From: Bacillus halotolerans
GTDB taxonomy: Bacteria; Bacillota; Bacilli; Bacillales; Bacillaceae
Length of the DNA: 64,000 bases
Assembly: GCF_001517105.1 (NCBI RefSeq)
Contig: NZ_LPVF01000008.1
Location: 310,001 to 374,000 of the forward strand
Direction: 5' to 3'
In this document: piece by piece, positions 43,277-53,736 of the stretch
Layout: every line of letters begins with the position of its first letter
Position numbering within the stretch: position 1 is the first letter of the stretch
Translations under genes and position numbers: made by a program
Notes under the pieces: generated by a model
Seen by the model: the letters and a program-made list of their open reading frames with translations, nothing else
The model's database searches: none
Told to the model about the DNA's origin: nothing

Positions 43277-45046
43277 TTATACAGTGTCAGCAGCACCCAA
43301 AATAAAAAATTCCCCCGGCTGAACGGCAATCACATCTTCATAATGAAGCGGCTGCTCTATCCACGCATCGTAGATTTTCTGATAGCGATCAATTTTCAAA
43401 TCTCGCAAACTGACATGTTGAGCCGCGTTCCCCTGATTGAAGAAGTAAATCAGTTTTTTTTCATCGAGCGTCCTCGAAAAGCGGATAAAATCGTTTTGAT
43501 CATCCAGCAGATTCCACTCAAGATCTCCATAAGTCAATAAAGTGTTTTCCTGTTTGCGTAAAGCAATTAACCGTTTCATAAATGTAAGCATCTCTTGGTT
43601 TTGCTTCTCTTTTTCCCACACCATACATTTCCGGCATAATGGATCATTTTCGCCGTCCAATCCGATTTCCGTTCCGTAATAGATGCATGGTGAACCTGTC
43701 TGGGCAAACATAAAGGCCAGCAAAGCACGTGCTTTTTTTCCGTCATTGCAGCACCTTGTCAAAAGACGTTTTGTATCATGGCTATCCAGTAAATTAAACA
43801 TCACCTCATTGACCTGCTTCATCCCAGTCATCAAATGTGCATTTAACCGGTGGGCCATGCGCGAGGCTGGAATCTCCCGGTCAGCAAAATACTCAGTCAT
43901 AGGTTCTGTAAAAGGATAGTTCATCACCGCATGAAATTCATCTCCTCTAAGCCAAGGTTCGGAAGAATGCCAGATTTCCCCCAAAATATAAACGTCAGGC
44001 TTTTCTGCTGATACGGCTTGCTTAAATGTCTTCCAAAAAGCGTGATCCACTTCATTTGCCACGTCTAAACGCCAGCCGTCAATGTCAAATTCGCGAATCC
44101 AGTACAAAGCAATATCAAGCAAATATCTCTGTACCTCGGGATTAGCCGTATTTAACTTTGGCATCTCGGGTGTAAACGCAAACCTATCATATTTGCCTTC
44201 TGTGACAGGAAACGAGTGAATATGGAACCAGTCTTTATAGCGGGATTGAGCTCCGTTTTTCACAACATCCTGCCACTGCGGAGAAGAGCTGCCTATATGA
44301 TTAAAAACAGCATCAAGCATAATTCTCATCCCCCGCTGATGAAGGCGGCTGACCAATGTGCGAAAAAGCTCCGGATCTCCAAAATGCGGATCAATGGTAT
44401 AGTAATCCAATGTGTCGTATTTATGATTGGAAGGCGCGGAAAAGATCGGAGTTAGATAAATTCCGTTAACCCCTAAATCCTCTAAATAATCAAGCTTATC
44501 GATAATCCCTTGCAAATCTCCCCCAAAAAAATCATTTACGTCCGGGTCCCTGCTCCCCCACGGTAACGCACCCTCCGGTGACAGATCTTCTCTTCCATTT
44601 GCAAAACGCTCCGGAAAAATTTGATACCAAACCGTTGCTTTTGCCCACTCAGGCGCTTGGAATGTATCGGCATCATGAACAAATGGAAGTTTAAAATAAT
44701 AATGGATCGTCTCCAGCGTTTTTTCGTTATAAGGGCATACACCTGAGCTTCCGAAAAAGATGTCTTCATGATGGTCTGTTACAACAAACGCATATTGCAA
44801 ACGCCTAAATGGCGGCACCACTTCAGCACACCAATAGTCATGCATGTCTGTAGCAGCAATTTTCCTCATCGGCTGCTCGTTTGCTGACCACCTGCCGCCG
44901 CTGTACTCATAAGGGTCACCCCAAATCAATCGAATGTGATCGGCATCACCTTTTTTCGTCCGAATCTTAATATGCACTGTCCGCCCGTCATAAGAATAAG
45001 CATCAGAACTGAACGGCTGATGATGAATCGCTGCATATTCCATCAT
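43277..45046 (-). CDS. mdxD: Maltogenic alpha-amylase / neopullulanase MdxD
   Basis: 589-residue cytoplasmic GH13_20 amylase that cuts maltodextrins and cyclodextrins mainly to maltose. N-terminal CBM34-like domain (about 1-120) that makes the dimer, then the barrel with DAVFNHIG, GWRLDVANEVDH (nucleophile Asp), LGEIWH (acid/base Glu) and LLDSHDTKR. No signal peptide. It is the first structural gene after mdxR, and its products feed YvdK, MalL and PgcM. Confidence 0.94.
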   Translation of the reverse strand: MMEYAAIHHQPFSSDAYSYDGRTVHIKIRTKKGDADHIRLIWGDPYEYSGGRWSANEQPMRKIAATDMHDYWCAEVVPPFRRLQYAFVVTDHHEDIFFGSSGVCPYNEKTLETIHYYFKLPFVHDADTFQAPEWAKATVWYQIFPERFANGREDLSPEGALPWGSRDPDVNDFFGGDLQGIIDKLDYLEDLGVNGIYLTPIFSAPSNHKYDTLDYYTIDPHFGDPELFRTLVSRLHQRGMRIMLDAVFNHIGSSSPQWQDVVKNGAQSRYKDWFHIHSFPVTEGKYDRFAFTPEMPKLNTANPEVQRYLLDIALYWIREFDIDGWRLDVANEVDHAFWKTFKQAVSAEKPDVYILGEIWHSSEPWLRGDEFHAVMNYPFTEPMTEYFADREIPASRMAHRLNAHLMTGMKQVNEVMFNLLDSHDTKRLLTRCCNDGKKARALLAFMFAQTGSPCIYYGTEIGLDGENDPLCRKCMVWEKEKQNQEMLTFMKRLIALRKQENTLLTYGDLEWNLLDDQNDFIRFSRTLDEKKLIYFFNQGNAAQHVSLRDLKIDRYQKIYDAWIEQPLHYEDVIAVQPGEFFILGAADTV

Positions 45047-45129
45047 GTCTCCCCCTTTGATTTCCGTTTTATATCCGGCTCAAGTTTGAAAGTATCATGA
45101 TGAAATCGCAGGAACAATCCTTTTTGCCT

Positions 45130-45143
45130 TGTTATCGATAACA
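45130..45143. promoter_or_regulatory. MdxR-type operator before mdxD
   Basis: Perfect 14-base palindrome TGTTATCGATAACA in the 108 bases between the restored mdxR stop and mdxD, repeated almost exactly before mdxE. Confidence 0.65.
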
Positions 45144-45154
45144 GAATAAGGCTG

Positions 45155-46104
45155 TTACAGAGTCGATTCACGCACAATTAACTCCGGTTCAAAAAAAGAT
45201 GCCCTTGGGGAGCGCCGTCTTCATTCATTTTTTTCAGCAGCATTCTCGCACAGGCCTCACCCATTTCAACTACTGGCTGTCTGACTGTAGTCAATCGTGG
45301 CGAGGAGATGCGATCAAGAAATACGCCATCATTCCCGGTAACCGCAACGTCTTCCGGAATTCGTTTTCCAAGCGATTGCGCCGCACGAATGACGCCGAGC
45401 GCGATTCGGTCGGATGCGCAGACAAACGCTGCCTGATTGTTCATGGATTCCAGGACTTCTCTTGCAAGGCATTCACTTTTTTTAGAACTGTTATCGATCC
45501 GAAACATATTCGTTTTTTTAAAGCTTTCATTCATCGCACGAATATACCCCTGTTCTCTCGAGCGTTCGAAAGGCTCATCTAAATCAATGCCAAAAAAGAC
45601 AACCTCCCGCTTCCCCAGTCCCATGACATGGCGGGTTGCCATAAAAGTGCCTTTTTCGTTATTCACATCGATAAAGTCATAGCCCATTTCATTTTGCCCA
45701 AATACGACGAGCGGTTTTTCGAAAGCTTTGATCACACCTTCAAAATCGGACTTTCTCAAGCCAGTAGCGATAATACCATCGCATTGGCCAATATTAAGAG
45801 AATTTCTTGTCACAAGCTGCAAAGCATAATGATGGCGATCCAGCTCCCGGCTGATTCCGGTTAACAGGTTCATGTAATACGGTTCTGTCGTATCCATTTC
45901 CTCGAGAATCAGCAGTTTGACAACCTGTGTTCTGTTTTGCACGAGCGCCCTTGCCGCATAATTAGGGATGTAATTCAGCTCTCTCATCGCGGAATGAACA
46001 AGTTTTTTTAATTCGTCTGTCACCGTCTCAGGATGATTGATCACTCTTGATACCGTCATTTTCGAAACATTTGCTTTTTTCGCCACATCTGATAATGTTG
46101 CCAT
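45155..46104 (-). pseudogene. mdxR: mdxR, LacI-type maltodextrin regulator with 3' frameshift
   Basis: LacI/GalR regulator of the mdx operon. Helix-turn-helix LSDVAKKANVSKMTVSRVIN at residues 3-22, effector domain thereafter. As written, the frame from 46104 ends at 45178 after 308 residues with the odd tail FLNRS. Adding one T in the T7 run (reverse strand, A7 at 45191-45197) instead gives FFEPELIVRESTL and a stop at 45155, a typical LacI end and exactly 316 residues, the length I recall for B. subtilis MdxR. The lost tail is only about a dozen residues, so partial function is possible. A sequencing error is the alternative. Confidence 0.82.
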
Positions 46105-46197
46105 TTTCATCCCCTCCTCGCCTATGCTTATTACGCCTGTCCAAACTAGTGAAAAAGTCCTTTATTATAGTAAATTATACTATGTAACCTAAAAGAA

Positions 46198-46228
46198 ACT
46201 AAAAAAGAGATTTCCTTCAGGAAACCTC
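46198..46228 (-). terminator. Terminator of yvdD
   Basis: 9-bp stem GAGGTTTCC / GGAAATCTC (one G-T pair), TGAA loop, then T6 on the reverse strand, in the gap between yvdD and mdxR. Confidence 0.85.
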
Positions 46229-46269
46229 ACATTGTCGAGAAAACTTGAATATAAGCTATGAATGGCTCA

Positions 46270-46845
46270 TTAAATTTCTGTCCACTTTTTCTCTAAAATC
46301 GGATATGAGTAGTTCTTCATTTGCTCAACTAACTCATCAGGCCGTGAAGAGCTGTGGATCAGTTTAAGATGAGAGTCGTTAGAAAATCCTTCTTGAATGC
46401 TGTACTTGACCATCTTCATCATCGGCTCAAAATACCCGTTCACATTGTAAAGTCCGATCGGCTTTTGATGAATGCCGATCTGCGCCCAGCAAAGCACTTC
46501 AAATAATTCTTCATATGTACCGAAACCGCCCGGCATGGCGATATAGCCGTCAGCCAGTTCGCTCATTTTTGCCTTCCGTTCGTGCATGCCGTTGACTTCA
46601 ATCAGCTCTGTCAGATTTTGATGGACAACCTCTCCGCTGAACAGGCCGCTTGGCATCACTCCAATTGCGGTGCCGCCGTTTTCCATTAACGCATCGGCAA
46701 TCGCGCCCATCAACCCTACACGCGAGCCTCCGTATACCAGGCCGATTCCCTGCTCTGCCATATACACGCCAAGCTCTGTCGCTTTTCTTTTATACGCTTC
46801 ATTTCCCCCCGGGTTTGAGCCCGCAAATACACAAATTGTTTTCAT
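46270..46845 (-). CDS. yvdD: LOG-family nucleotide phosphoribohydrolase YvdD
   Basis: 191-residue protein of the LONELY GUY family, which releases free bases from nucleoside 5'-monophosphates (cytokinin activation in plants; AMP-like substrates in bacteria). The signature PGGFGTYEE near residue 112 and the [10 protein letters not shown] nucleotide loop near 40 are intact. The ATG at 46845 after GGAGATGA gives [13 protein letters not shown]; 23 upstream codons in frame are excluded. Divergent from yvdC. Confidence 0.9.
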   Translation of the reverse strand: MKTICVFAGSNPGGNEAYKRKATELGVYMAEQGIGLVYGGSRVGLMGAIADALMENGGTAIGVMPSGLFSGEVVHQNLTELIEVNGMHERKAKMSELADGYIAMPGGFGTYEELFEVLCWAQIGIHQKPIGLYNVNGYFEPMMKMVKYSIQEGFSNDSHLKLIHSSSRPDELVEQMKNYSYPILEKKWTEI

Positions 46846-46958
46846 TTCGTCATCTCCGCATCTATATATCGTGTTAACATTCAAAAAACACACTATATAT
46901 TGTCCCACCTTCATGTGATAATATCAATATGAAATACATAAAGAATGCAGGAGTGATG

Positions 46959-47282
46959 ATGTTGCAGCTGGCTGATGCTGAAAAATGGATGAGAGAGTTT
47001 TACGAAAAAAGGGGCTGGACGGAATACGGACCGTTTATTCGAGTCGGATTTTTAATGGAGGAAGCCGGAGAGCTGGCACGGGCTGTCAGGGCGTATGAAA
47101 TCGGCAGAGACCGGCCGGATGAGAAAGAATCGACACGAGCTGAGCAAAAACAAGAATTGATTGAAGAAATGGGAGACGTCATCGGAAATATCGCCATCCT
47201 TGCTGATATGTACGGCGTTTCTTTAGAAGACGTGATGAAAGCCCACCAAGAAAAACTGACAAAGCGATTTGAGCATGCATAA
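46959..47282 (+). CDS. yvdC: MazG-like nucleotide pyrophosphohydrolase YvdC
   Basis: About 107 residues, all helical. The MazG metal motif is present as EEAGELARAVR and EEMGDVIGN. Such enzymes hydrolyse NTPs or dNTPs to monophosphates, often house-cleaning. The start is ambiguous: after AGGAG (46949-46953) come ATG at 46956, ATG at 46959 and TTG at 46962; the last has the best spacing and would give MQLADAEKW. It converges on yvdB. Confidence 0.85.
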   Translation: MLQLADAEKWMREFYEKRGWTEYGPFIRVGFLMEEAGELARAVRAYEIGRDRPDEKESTRAEQKQELIEEMGDVIGNIAILADMYGVSLEDVMKAHQEKLTKRFEHA

Positions 47283-47311
47283 AAAAACGGCCGCAGTCGG
47301 CCGTTTTTTTC
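47281..47311. terminator. Bidirectional terminator between yvdC and yvdB
   Basis: A7, stem ACGGCC / GGCCGT, then T7; serves both converging genes. Confidence 0.92.
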
Positions 47312-48920
47312 ATCCTGTGATTTCATCATGATGATCAAAGAAATGCTGCTTTCCTATTTTGTGAAAGAGGCCTGTTTTATGCAGGAGCTCTTTAGGCTGA
47401 GACTGCAGCCCTACGATCATCAGCTTTCCGTTGTGGCGCTTAATTCTGTTCATGATGTTCACAAGCACCGCTTCTGCGGACGTATCCATGTAATGCACTT
47501 TATTCATGAGTAAAATGAGGGTCTTCGGCTTTTTCTGTACATGCTCTAACAGTGACGATTCAAGCGAATCAATCGATCCGAAAAACAGCGGTCCTTCTAT
47601 GGAGTACATGCTGACAGAAGGATCTGTCCCCTGCTCCCTCTTAGCCGCTTTCGCAAGAGCTGGATGAGACTCCTGATTGTGAATACGGGTCGCTTCGCTC
47701 ATTCTCCTGATGAAGAACACAAATGCGAGCAGCAATCCGGTCGCCACACCGACGATTAAATCAAACAGAACCGTCAGGACAAAGGTAGCGGCTAAAATGA
47801 AGGAATCGGCGTTTTTCAATCTCAGCATGTTTGCGACTTCCTTCCGCTCACTCATATTCCATGCGACAACCATCAATATCGGCGCCATACTTGCAAGCGG
47901 AACGTGGGAAGCATAAGGCGCGAATACAAGCAGTACAAGAAGAACCACGACGCCGTGAACAACACCTGAAACAGGTGAAACCGCTCCGTTTTTAATATTG
48001 GTTGCCGTCCGCGCAATCGCTCCGGTAGCCGGGATTCCGCCAAACAGCGGCGCGGCCATATTCGCAATTCCCTGGCCGACAAGCTCTTTGTTGCTGTCGT
48101 GCTTTGACCCTTTCATATTATCGGCAACCATCGCGGATAAAATCGATTCGAGACCGCCAAGAAGCGCGATGACAAGCGCTGCCGGAAACAGCATGACCAT
48201 TTTATCTATTGTCAGCTCTGGAAACTGAAATTCCGGCAAATGGCGAGGAATATCTCCATAGGTTGAGCCAATCATTGCCATGCGGTCAGGGAAAAACACA
48301 ACCGCAACAAGCGTAGAAATGAGAAGAGCCAATAAAGCTCCGGGTATCTTTGGCATCACTTTGGCGGATACAAGCAAAATGACAAGTCCGATGACTGCTG
48401 TCAAAATGGCATATCCGTTAAAGGTGCCGAGCTTCTGTGCAATTTCAAACATGTTGTGATGAAAGTTCTCATGTTTTTCTACGTTTTTCAAACCGAGAAA
48501 ATTAGCGATTTGTTCAGTGAAGATTAACACGGCGATTCCAGCCGTAAACCCGACGATAACTGGCTTCGGCACGTACTTCATAATTTTGCCGAGCTTAAAC
48601 AATCCAAACAGCACCAGCATGACGCCTGCCATAAACCCCGCTATCAGCAGATTTTCCAGCCCGTACTGCATCACAATACCGAATAAAATCGGGACAAACG
48701 CGCCTGTCGGACCGCCAATTTGATATTTAGATCCCCCGAACAAAGAAATACAGATCCCCGCCACAACAACAGTATACAGCCCGTATTCAGGCTCGACTCC
48801 CGAGGCAATGGCAAACGCCATCCCTAAAGGAATTGCCACGACTCCTACTACGATACCTGCAATTAGGTCTTTCTGAAATTTCTGCAAATTGTATCCCTTG
48901 AATCTCCCAGAGAATCGCAT
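47310..48920 (-). CDS. yvdB: SulP-family anion transporter YvdB with STAS domain
   Basis: 536-residue inner-membrane anion transporter of the SLC26/SulP family. About 10-12 helices over residues 15-405, with the SulP stretch GGPTGAFVPI in the third to fourth helix region, and a cytosolic STAS domain at about 425-530. The substrate could be sulfate, bicarbonate or another anion. The carbonic anhydrase yvdA lies just upstream (18 bases between them), which favours bicarbonate/CO2 handling (inference). Confidence 0.9.
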   Translation of the reverse strand: MRFSGRFKGYNLQKFQKDLIAGIVVGVVAIPLGMAFAIASGVEPEYGLYTVVVAGICISLFGGSKYQIGGPTGAFVPILFGIVMQYGLENLLIAGFMAGVMLVLFGLFKLGKIMKYVPKPVIVGFTAGIAVLIFTEQIANFLGLKNVEKHENFHHNMFEIAQKLGTFNGYAILTAVIGLVILLVSAKVMPKIPGALLALLISTLVAVVFFPDRMAMIGSTYGDIPRHLPEFQFPELTIDKMVMLFPAALVIALLGGLESILSAMVADNMKGSKHDSNKELVGQGIANMAAPLFGGIPATGAIARTATNIKNGAVSPVSGVVHGVVVLLVLLVFAPYASHVPLASMAPILMVVAWNMSERKEVANMLRLKNADSFILAATFVLTVLFDLIVGVATGLLLAFVFFIRRMSEATRIHNQESHPALAKAAKREQGTDPSVSMYSIEGPLFFGSIDSLESSLLEHVQKKPKTLILLMNKVHYMDTSAEAVLVNIMNRIKRHNGKLMIVGLQSQPKELLHKTGLFHKIGKQHFFDHHDEITG

Positions 48921-48938
48921 ATTTTGTTAAAACCTCCC

Positions 48939-49523
48939 TTATGGATTAGTCTTTATGAGCTCAGTTTCATAACCGTTAATCACGACGTCAAGTTTGCCTG
49001 TCTCCGGGTGTATCACAAGCCCGTGAACCGGCAGCTTTTTTGGCAGCAGCGGATGATTCTTGATCAGATTGACACTGTGGGAAACGCTTTCTTCCACACT
49101 GTGAAAGCCAGTCAGCCAGGTTTTTAAATCTAATCCGGCGCTATCAAGCAAACTCAGGCAGCTTGCTTCTACCCCGCGTTCCTTTGCTTTTTCAAGAATC
49201 GAGGCCGCATTCAGGCCTGACATCCCGCATTCATGGTGGCCGATTATGCAAACCTCTTCAGCCTGCAATTCATAAATGGCGACCAATATGCTGCGCATGA
49301 CACTTCCAAATGGGTGAGAAACGATGGCTCCCGCGTTTTTTACAATCTTAGCATCGCCGTTTTTAAGCCCCATTGCTTGCGGAAGAAGTTCTGTGAGTCT
49401 TGTATCCATACAGGTAACAATAACGAGCTTTTTTGAAGGAAATTTTGTCGTTTTGTAGGGTTCGTACTTCTTCTCTCTGACAAATTGCTGATTGTGTTCC
49501 AAAATTGATGTTAAAGAAACCAT
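48939..49523 (-). CDS. yvdA: Beta-class carbonic anhydrase YvdA
   Basis: 194-residue beta-carbonic anhydrase interconverting CO2 and bicarbonate. Zinc ligands Cys38, His96 and Cys99 and the catalytic dyad Asp40-Arg42 (TCMDTRL, GHHECGMSG) are present. It precedes the SulP transporter yvdB in what looks like a two-gene operon. A promoter with extended -10 TGCTATAAT (reverse strand, about 49584) lies upstream. Confidence 0.92.
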   Translation of the reverse strand: MVSLTSILEHNQQFVREKKYEPYKTTKFPSKKLVIVTCMDTRLTELLPQAMGLKNGDAKIVKNAGAIVSHPFGSVMRSILVAIYELQAEEVCIIGHHECGMSGLNAASILEKAKERGVEASCLSLLDSAGLDLKTWLTGFHSVEESVSHSVNLIKNHPLLPKKLPVHGLVIHPETGKLDVVINGYETELIKTNP

Positions 49524-50904
<1,381 letters not shown>

Positions 50905-50908
50905 ATCA

Positions 50909-50936
50909 AAAAATCCGGTCTGATGAAGACCGGATT
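50909..50936. terminator. Bidirectional terminator between yvcT and psdB
   Basis: Stem AAATCCGGTCT / AGACCGGATTT, loop GATGA, between converging genes. Confidence 0.88.
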
Positions 50937-50941
50937 TCATA

Positions 50942-52882
50942 TTACATATGCTGGAGAACAGCACGCTTATAAATATGACGAGTGACGATATAATAAACAG
51001 CCTGGAACACAAAATAAATGAAGATGACAATGACGGCCTCAAGAAATAAGTTAGCATTCAGCATGTTGCTTAACGCCACATACGCAAAACCGGCGTGAAT
51101 CGTGCCCGCGATAAACGGGATGAAGAACAAAAATCCAATTTGTCTTCCAAGGATGGAGTGAATCTCTTTGTCCGTAATCCCCATTCTCTTTAATGCTAAC
51201 ACTTGCACTCTCGTATCTTCTATTTCAGTAAACATCCGCAAATACAGCATGCTTCCTTGAACGATAAAAAACAGCACGCTGACAAACAGACCGATAAACA
51301 GCATTAATGCGACTCCCTGTTTTACAACTTGAAAACTCGGAGCACGCGTTTGAAAATCAGATGTATGTTCTTTTGGCACCATGTTTTCAAGCTTCTCAGA
51401 GACGTCCACCGTCTCCTGCCAATGCTCAAGCTCGTAGCCTACCACTCTCGTCTGATCCTTCAGCGGCACCTCCTGTGTCAGGCTGTCAAAGCTTTTTTCG
51501 CTGACAACCAATAAACGGCTGACTCCTCCGACTGACATCAATATCCCTTTGTTTTGCTGCTTTTTCATGACATAGGAAAGTGATTTTCCTGACTTCATAT
51601 GAAACGCTTCTTTTTCCCCTTCCCCGAACGTATCTTTCACCATCATTTGAAACGGAACATTGATAAACGCTTCATTTTCTTGTAAATGAATAACGGGAAA
51701 ACCTTTTTCCTTTGCGACTTGATTATAGATTTTCTCTGAGATCAGCAAGGCCTCTGCTTCCGCTTTCCTGTTTCCATACGGCAAGTCTGATTGAAATGTA
51801 ACAGGAATACCTGTGGCATTCACCTTATATTTAATCTCAGCATCTGCTCTTTTCAATGTACTCTCAGCCGTCTCAGGCTTCATAACCTGAAAGCGGGAAG
51901 CGTCTTTTTCCACCCAGGCAACAGACTGAGGAATGCTTTGCTCCTCCTGTCTTTCTAAATCAGCATAAAACATATAGATCACACCTGTAGCGGTTAAAAT
52001 GACTGCTGTAATCACAGAGGTTAAAAACAGCATGCGTGCGTGATCTTTCAGCCTGAATATCATGTTGGAACGCACAATGATATTGGTTCCTTTGTAAAAG
52101 CTGTGTTTCTTTCTGTACAGCATGCGGAAAAACGCGACACTGCTTTGTGTAAAAAAGAAATACGTGCCGATTAACACTAAAATCAAAATCGGAAAGACAC
52201 GAAACATCATGTCGATCGCATTGGCTGTGGCAGACAGATAATAACCGCCAGCCAGACAAAGCAAAGACAGCACAGTGAGCCATTTTGAATAGGCCGGTAA
52301 ATTTTTAGGTTTTTGAGCTGATTTAATCAAATCTATGATTTCGAGCTTACGAATCTGCCCCAGCGATAAAATAAGCAGGACTTGAAACAATATGAGAAAA
52401 CCGACCGCCGTCAGCACAAATGCTTTCGGTACAATCGCAAACGAGATCGGCACCTTCACACTGAGCATCCATGTCATGACCATAAAAAACAGTTTTGAAA
52501 ATAACAACCCCGTGCCGATACCGGCCGCAATCGCAGCAAGAGAAATCAGCGACTGCTCATAATAAATCATCTTTCGGAGCTGCTGCTTTGATGTTCCGAA
52601 CAGCGTAAACAAGCCAAACTCTTTCTTTCTCGCTTGTAAAAATGCTGAATTTGAATAAGAAATAAAGAATATACAAAACACGATGATGACGATAAGAGCC
52701 GCGCTCAAACACGTTTTCACAAGGCTTCCGCCATACACATTGTCTTCCGTCACATCGGGGTGAAAAATAAAAGATGTGAAGACGAAAAAGACCGAGACGG
52801 CAAACACACAGCTTAAAAAGTAAGCAACATATCTTTGCAGATTCCCAATAATGTTCTTACGGGCGATGGTTCTCAAATTCAT
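50942..52882 (-). CDS. psdB: PsdB, BceB-type ABC permease for antimicrobial-peptide resistance
   Basis: 646-residue FtsX-like permease with ten helices and a large extracellular domain between helices 7 and 8 (about 310-515), the hallmark of BceB permeases that both sense and remove lantibiotics. In B. subtilis PsdAB answers nisin, subtilin, gallidermin and similar lipid II binders. The ATG at 52882 after GGGAGGC overlaps psdA by 26 bases. Also named yvcS. Confidence 0.93.
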   Translation of the reverse strand: MNLRTIARKNIIGNLQRYVAYFLSCVFAVSVFFVFTSFIFHPDVTEDNVYGGSLVKTCLSAALIVIIVFCIFFISYSNSAFLQARKKEFGLFTLFGTSKQQLRKMIYYEQSLISLAAIAAGIGTGLLFSKLFFMVMTWMLSVKVPISFAIVPKAFVLTAVGFLILFQVLLILSLGQIRKLEIIDLIKSAQKPKNLPAYSKWLTVLSLLCLAGGYYLSATANAIDMMFRVFPILILVLIGTYFFFTQSSVAFFRMLYRKKHSFYKGTNIIVRSNMIFRLKDHARMLFLTSVITAVILTATGVIYMFYADLERQEEQSIPQSVAWVEKDASRFQVMKPETAESTLKRADAEIKYKVNATGIPVTFQSDLPYGNRKAEAEALLISEKIYNQVAKEKGFPVIHLQENEAFINVPFQMMVKDTFGEGEKEAFHMKSGKSLSYVMKKQQNKGILMSVGGVSRLLVVSEKSFDSLTQEVPLKDQTRVVGYELEHWQETVDVSEKLENMVPKEHTSDFQTRAPSFQVVKQGVALMLFIGLFVSVLFFIVQGSMLYLRMFTEIEDTRVQVLALKRMGITDKEIHSILGRQIGFLFFIPFIAGTIHAGFAYVALSNMLNANLFLEAVIVIFIYFVFQAVYYIVTRHIYKRAVLQHM

Positions 52883-53636
52883 GAAAATCGCCTCCCAACA
52901 CACTCAGGGTATCCAGGATACTTTGATAAAACACCTGCTGATTCGTTCCCCTGCGGATCTCTGAAAAAAATCTTCCGTCTTTAATAAAGACGATCCGTTT
53001 ACAGAAGCTTGCCGCTGTGGCATCATGCGTAACCAATAGTATTGTTGCTTCCTTTTCAGCATTTAGCTGAGCCAGCGTGTTCATGACCTGTTTTGCAGAT
53101 TTTGAATCAAGGTTGCCTGTCGGTTCATCCGCCAATATCAGAGCCGGATTATGAATAATGGCTCTTGCACAGGCCGCACGCTGCTGCTGGCCTCCGGACA
53201 CTTCGTATGTACGGTGGTCCAGAATATGTTTGATTTGCAATGTATCTGCCAGTTCATCTAAGCGGTTTTCCATTTCACTCAGCTTTACCTTGTCCAACGC
53301 GAGCGGAAGCAGGATGTTTTCCCGAATCGTCAGCGTATCAAGCAGATTAAAGTCCTGGAAGACAAAGCCCAGCTCTCTTCTGCGAAACAGAGCCATCTCT
53401 TGATCCTTTAACGTTTTCGGCTGAATGCCGTTGATCATCATCTCGCCCTGGGTCGGCTTATCAATGGTGGCCAGCAAATTCAGGAGCGTGGTTTTTCCGC
53501 TTCCTGACGGCCCCATGATGCCGACAAATTCTCCTTTATTTACACTGAGGTCAAAATCGCTAAGTGCCTGATATGACATCGTTCCTTTATTTGAATAATA
53601 TGTTTTTGACAGCTTCGTTGTTTGCAGCACGTTCAT
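52857..53636 (-). CDS. psdA: PsdA, ATPase of the antimicrobial-peptide resistance transporter
   Basis: 259-residue BceA-type ABC ATPase. Walker A GPSGSGKTT near 42, Q-loop FQDFNLL, signature SGGQQQR near 152 and Walker B LILADEPTGNLD are intact. It drives PsdB. The ATG follows AAGGAGGATC. A PsdR-type site lies about 85 bases upstream, over the end of psdS. Also named yvcR. Confidence 0.94.
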   Translation of the reverse strand: MNVLQTTKLSKTYYSNKGTMSYQALSDFDLSVNKGEFVGIMGPSGSGKTTLLNLLATIDKPTQGEMMINGIQPKTLKDQEMALFRRRELGFVFQDFNLLDTLTIRENILLPLALDKVKLSEMENRLDELADTLQIKHILDHRTYEVSGGQQQRAACARAIIHNPALILADEPTGNLDSKSAKQVMNTLAQLNAEKEATILLVTHDATAASFCKRIVFIKDGRFFSEIRRGTNQQVFYQSILDTLSVLGGDFHEFENHRP

Positions 53637-53720
53637 GCCTCTGATCCTCCTTTTTTCTTTATTATAAAAAGGAAGTCAGCAGCCTCCCATCGAACTTTCT
53701 TTCAATCTCGCTTTCGAACC

Positions 53721-53736
53721 TTACAATGCTGTCACA
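53721..53736. promoter_or_regulatory. Candidate PsdR operator overlapping the psdS stop
   Basis: Reverse-strand TGTGACAGCATTGTAA. It resembles the TGTGAC-N4-TGT(C/A)A sites of BceR-like regulators and sits upstream of a TATAAT -10 (about 53664) that lacks a good -35, as expected for an activator-dependent psdAB promoter. Confidence 0.5.

Noticed and set aside
53158..53403. 81-codon forward frame inside psdA
   Set aside because: Antisense to the ATPase gene and lacks a ribosome site.
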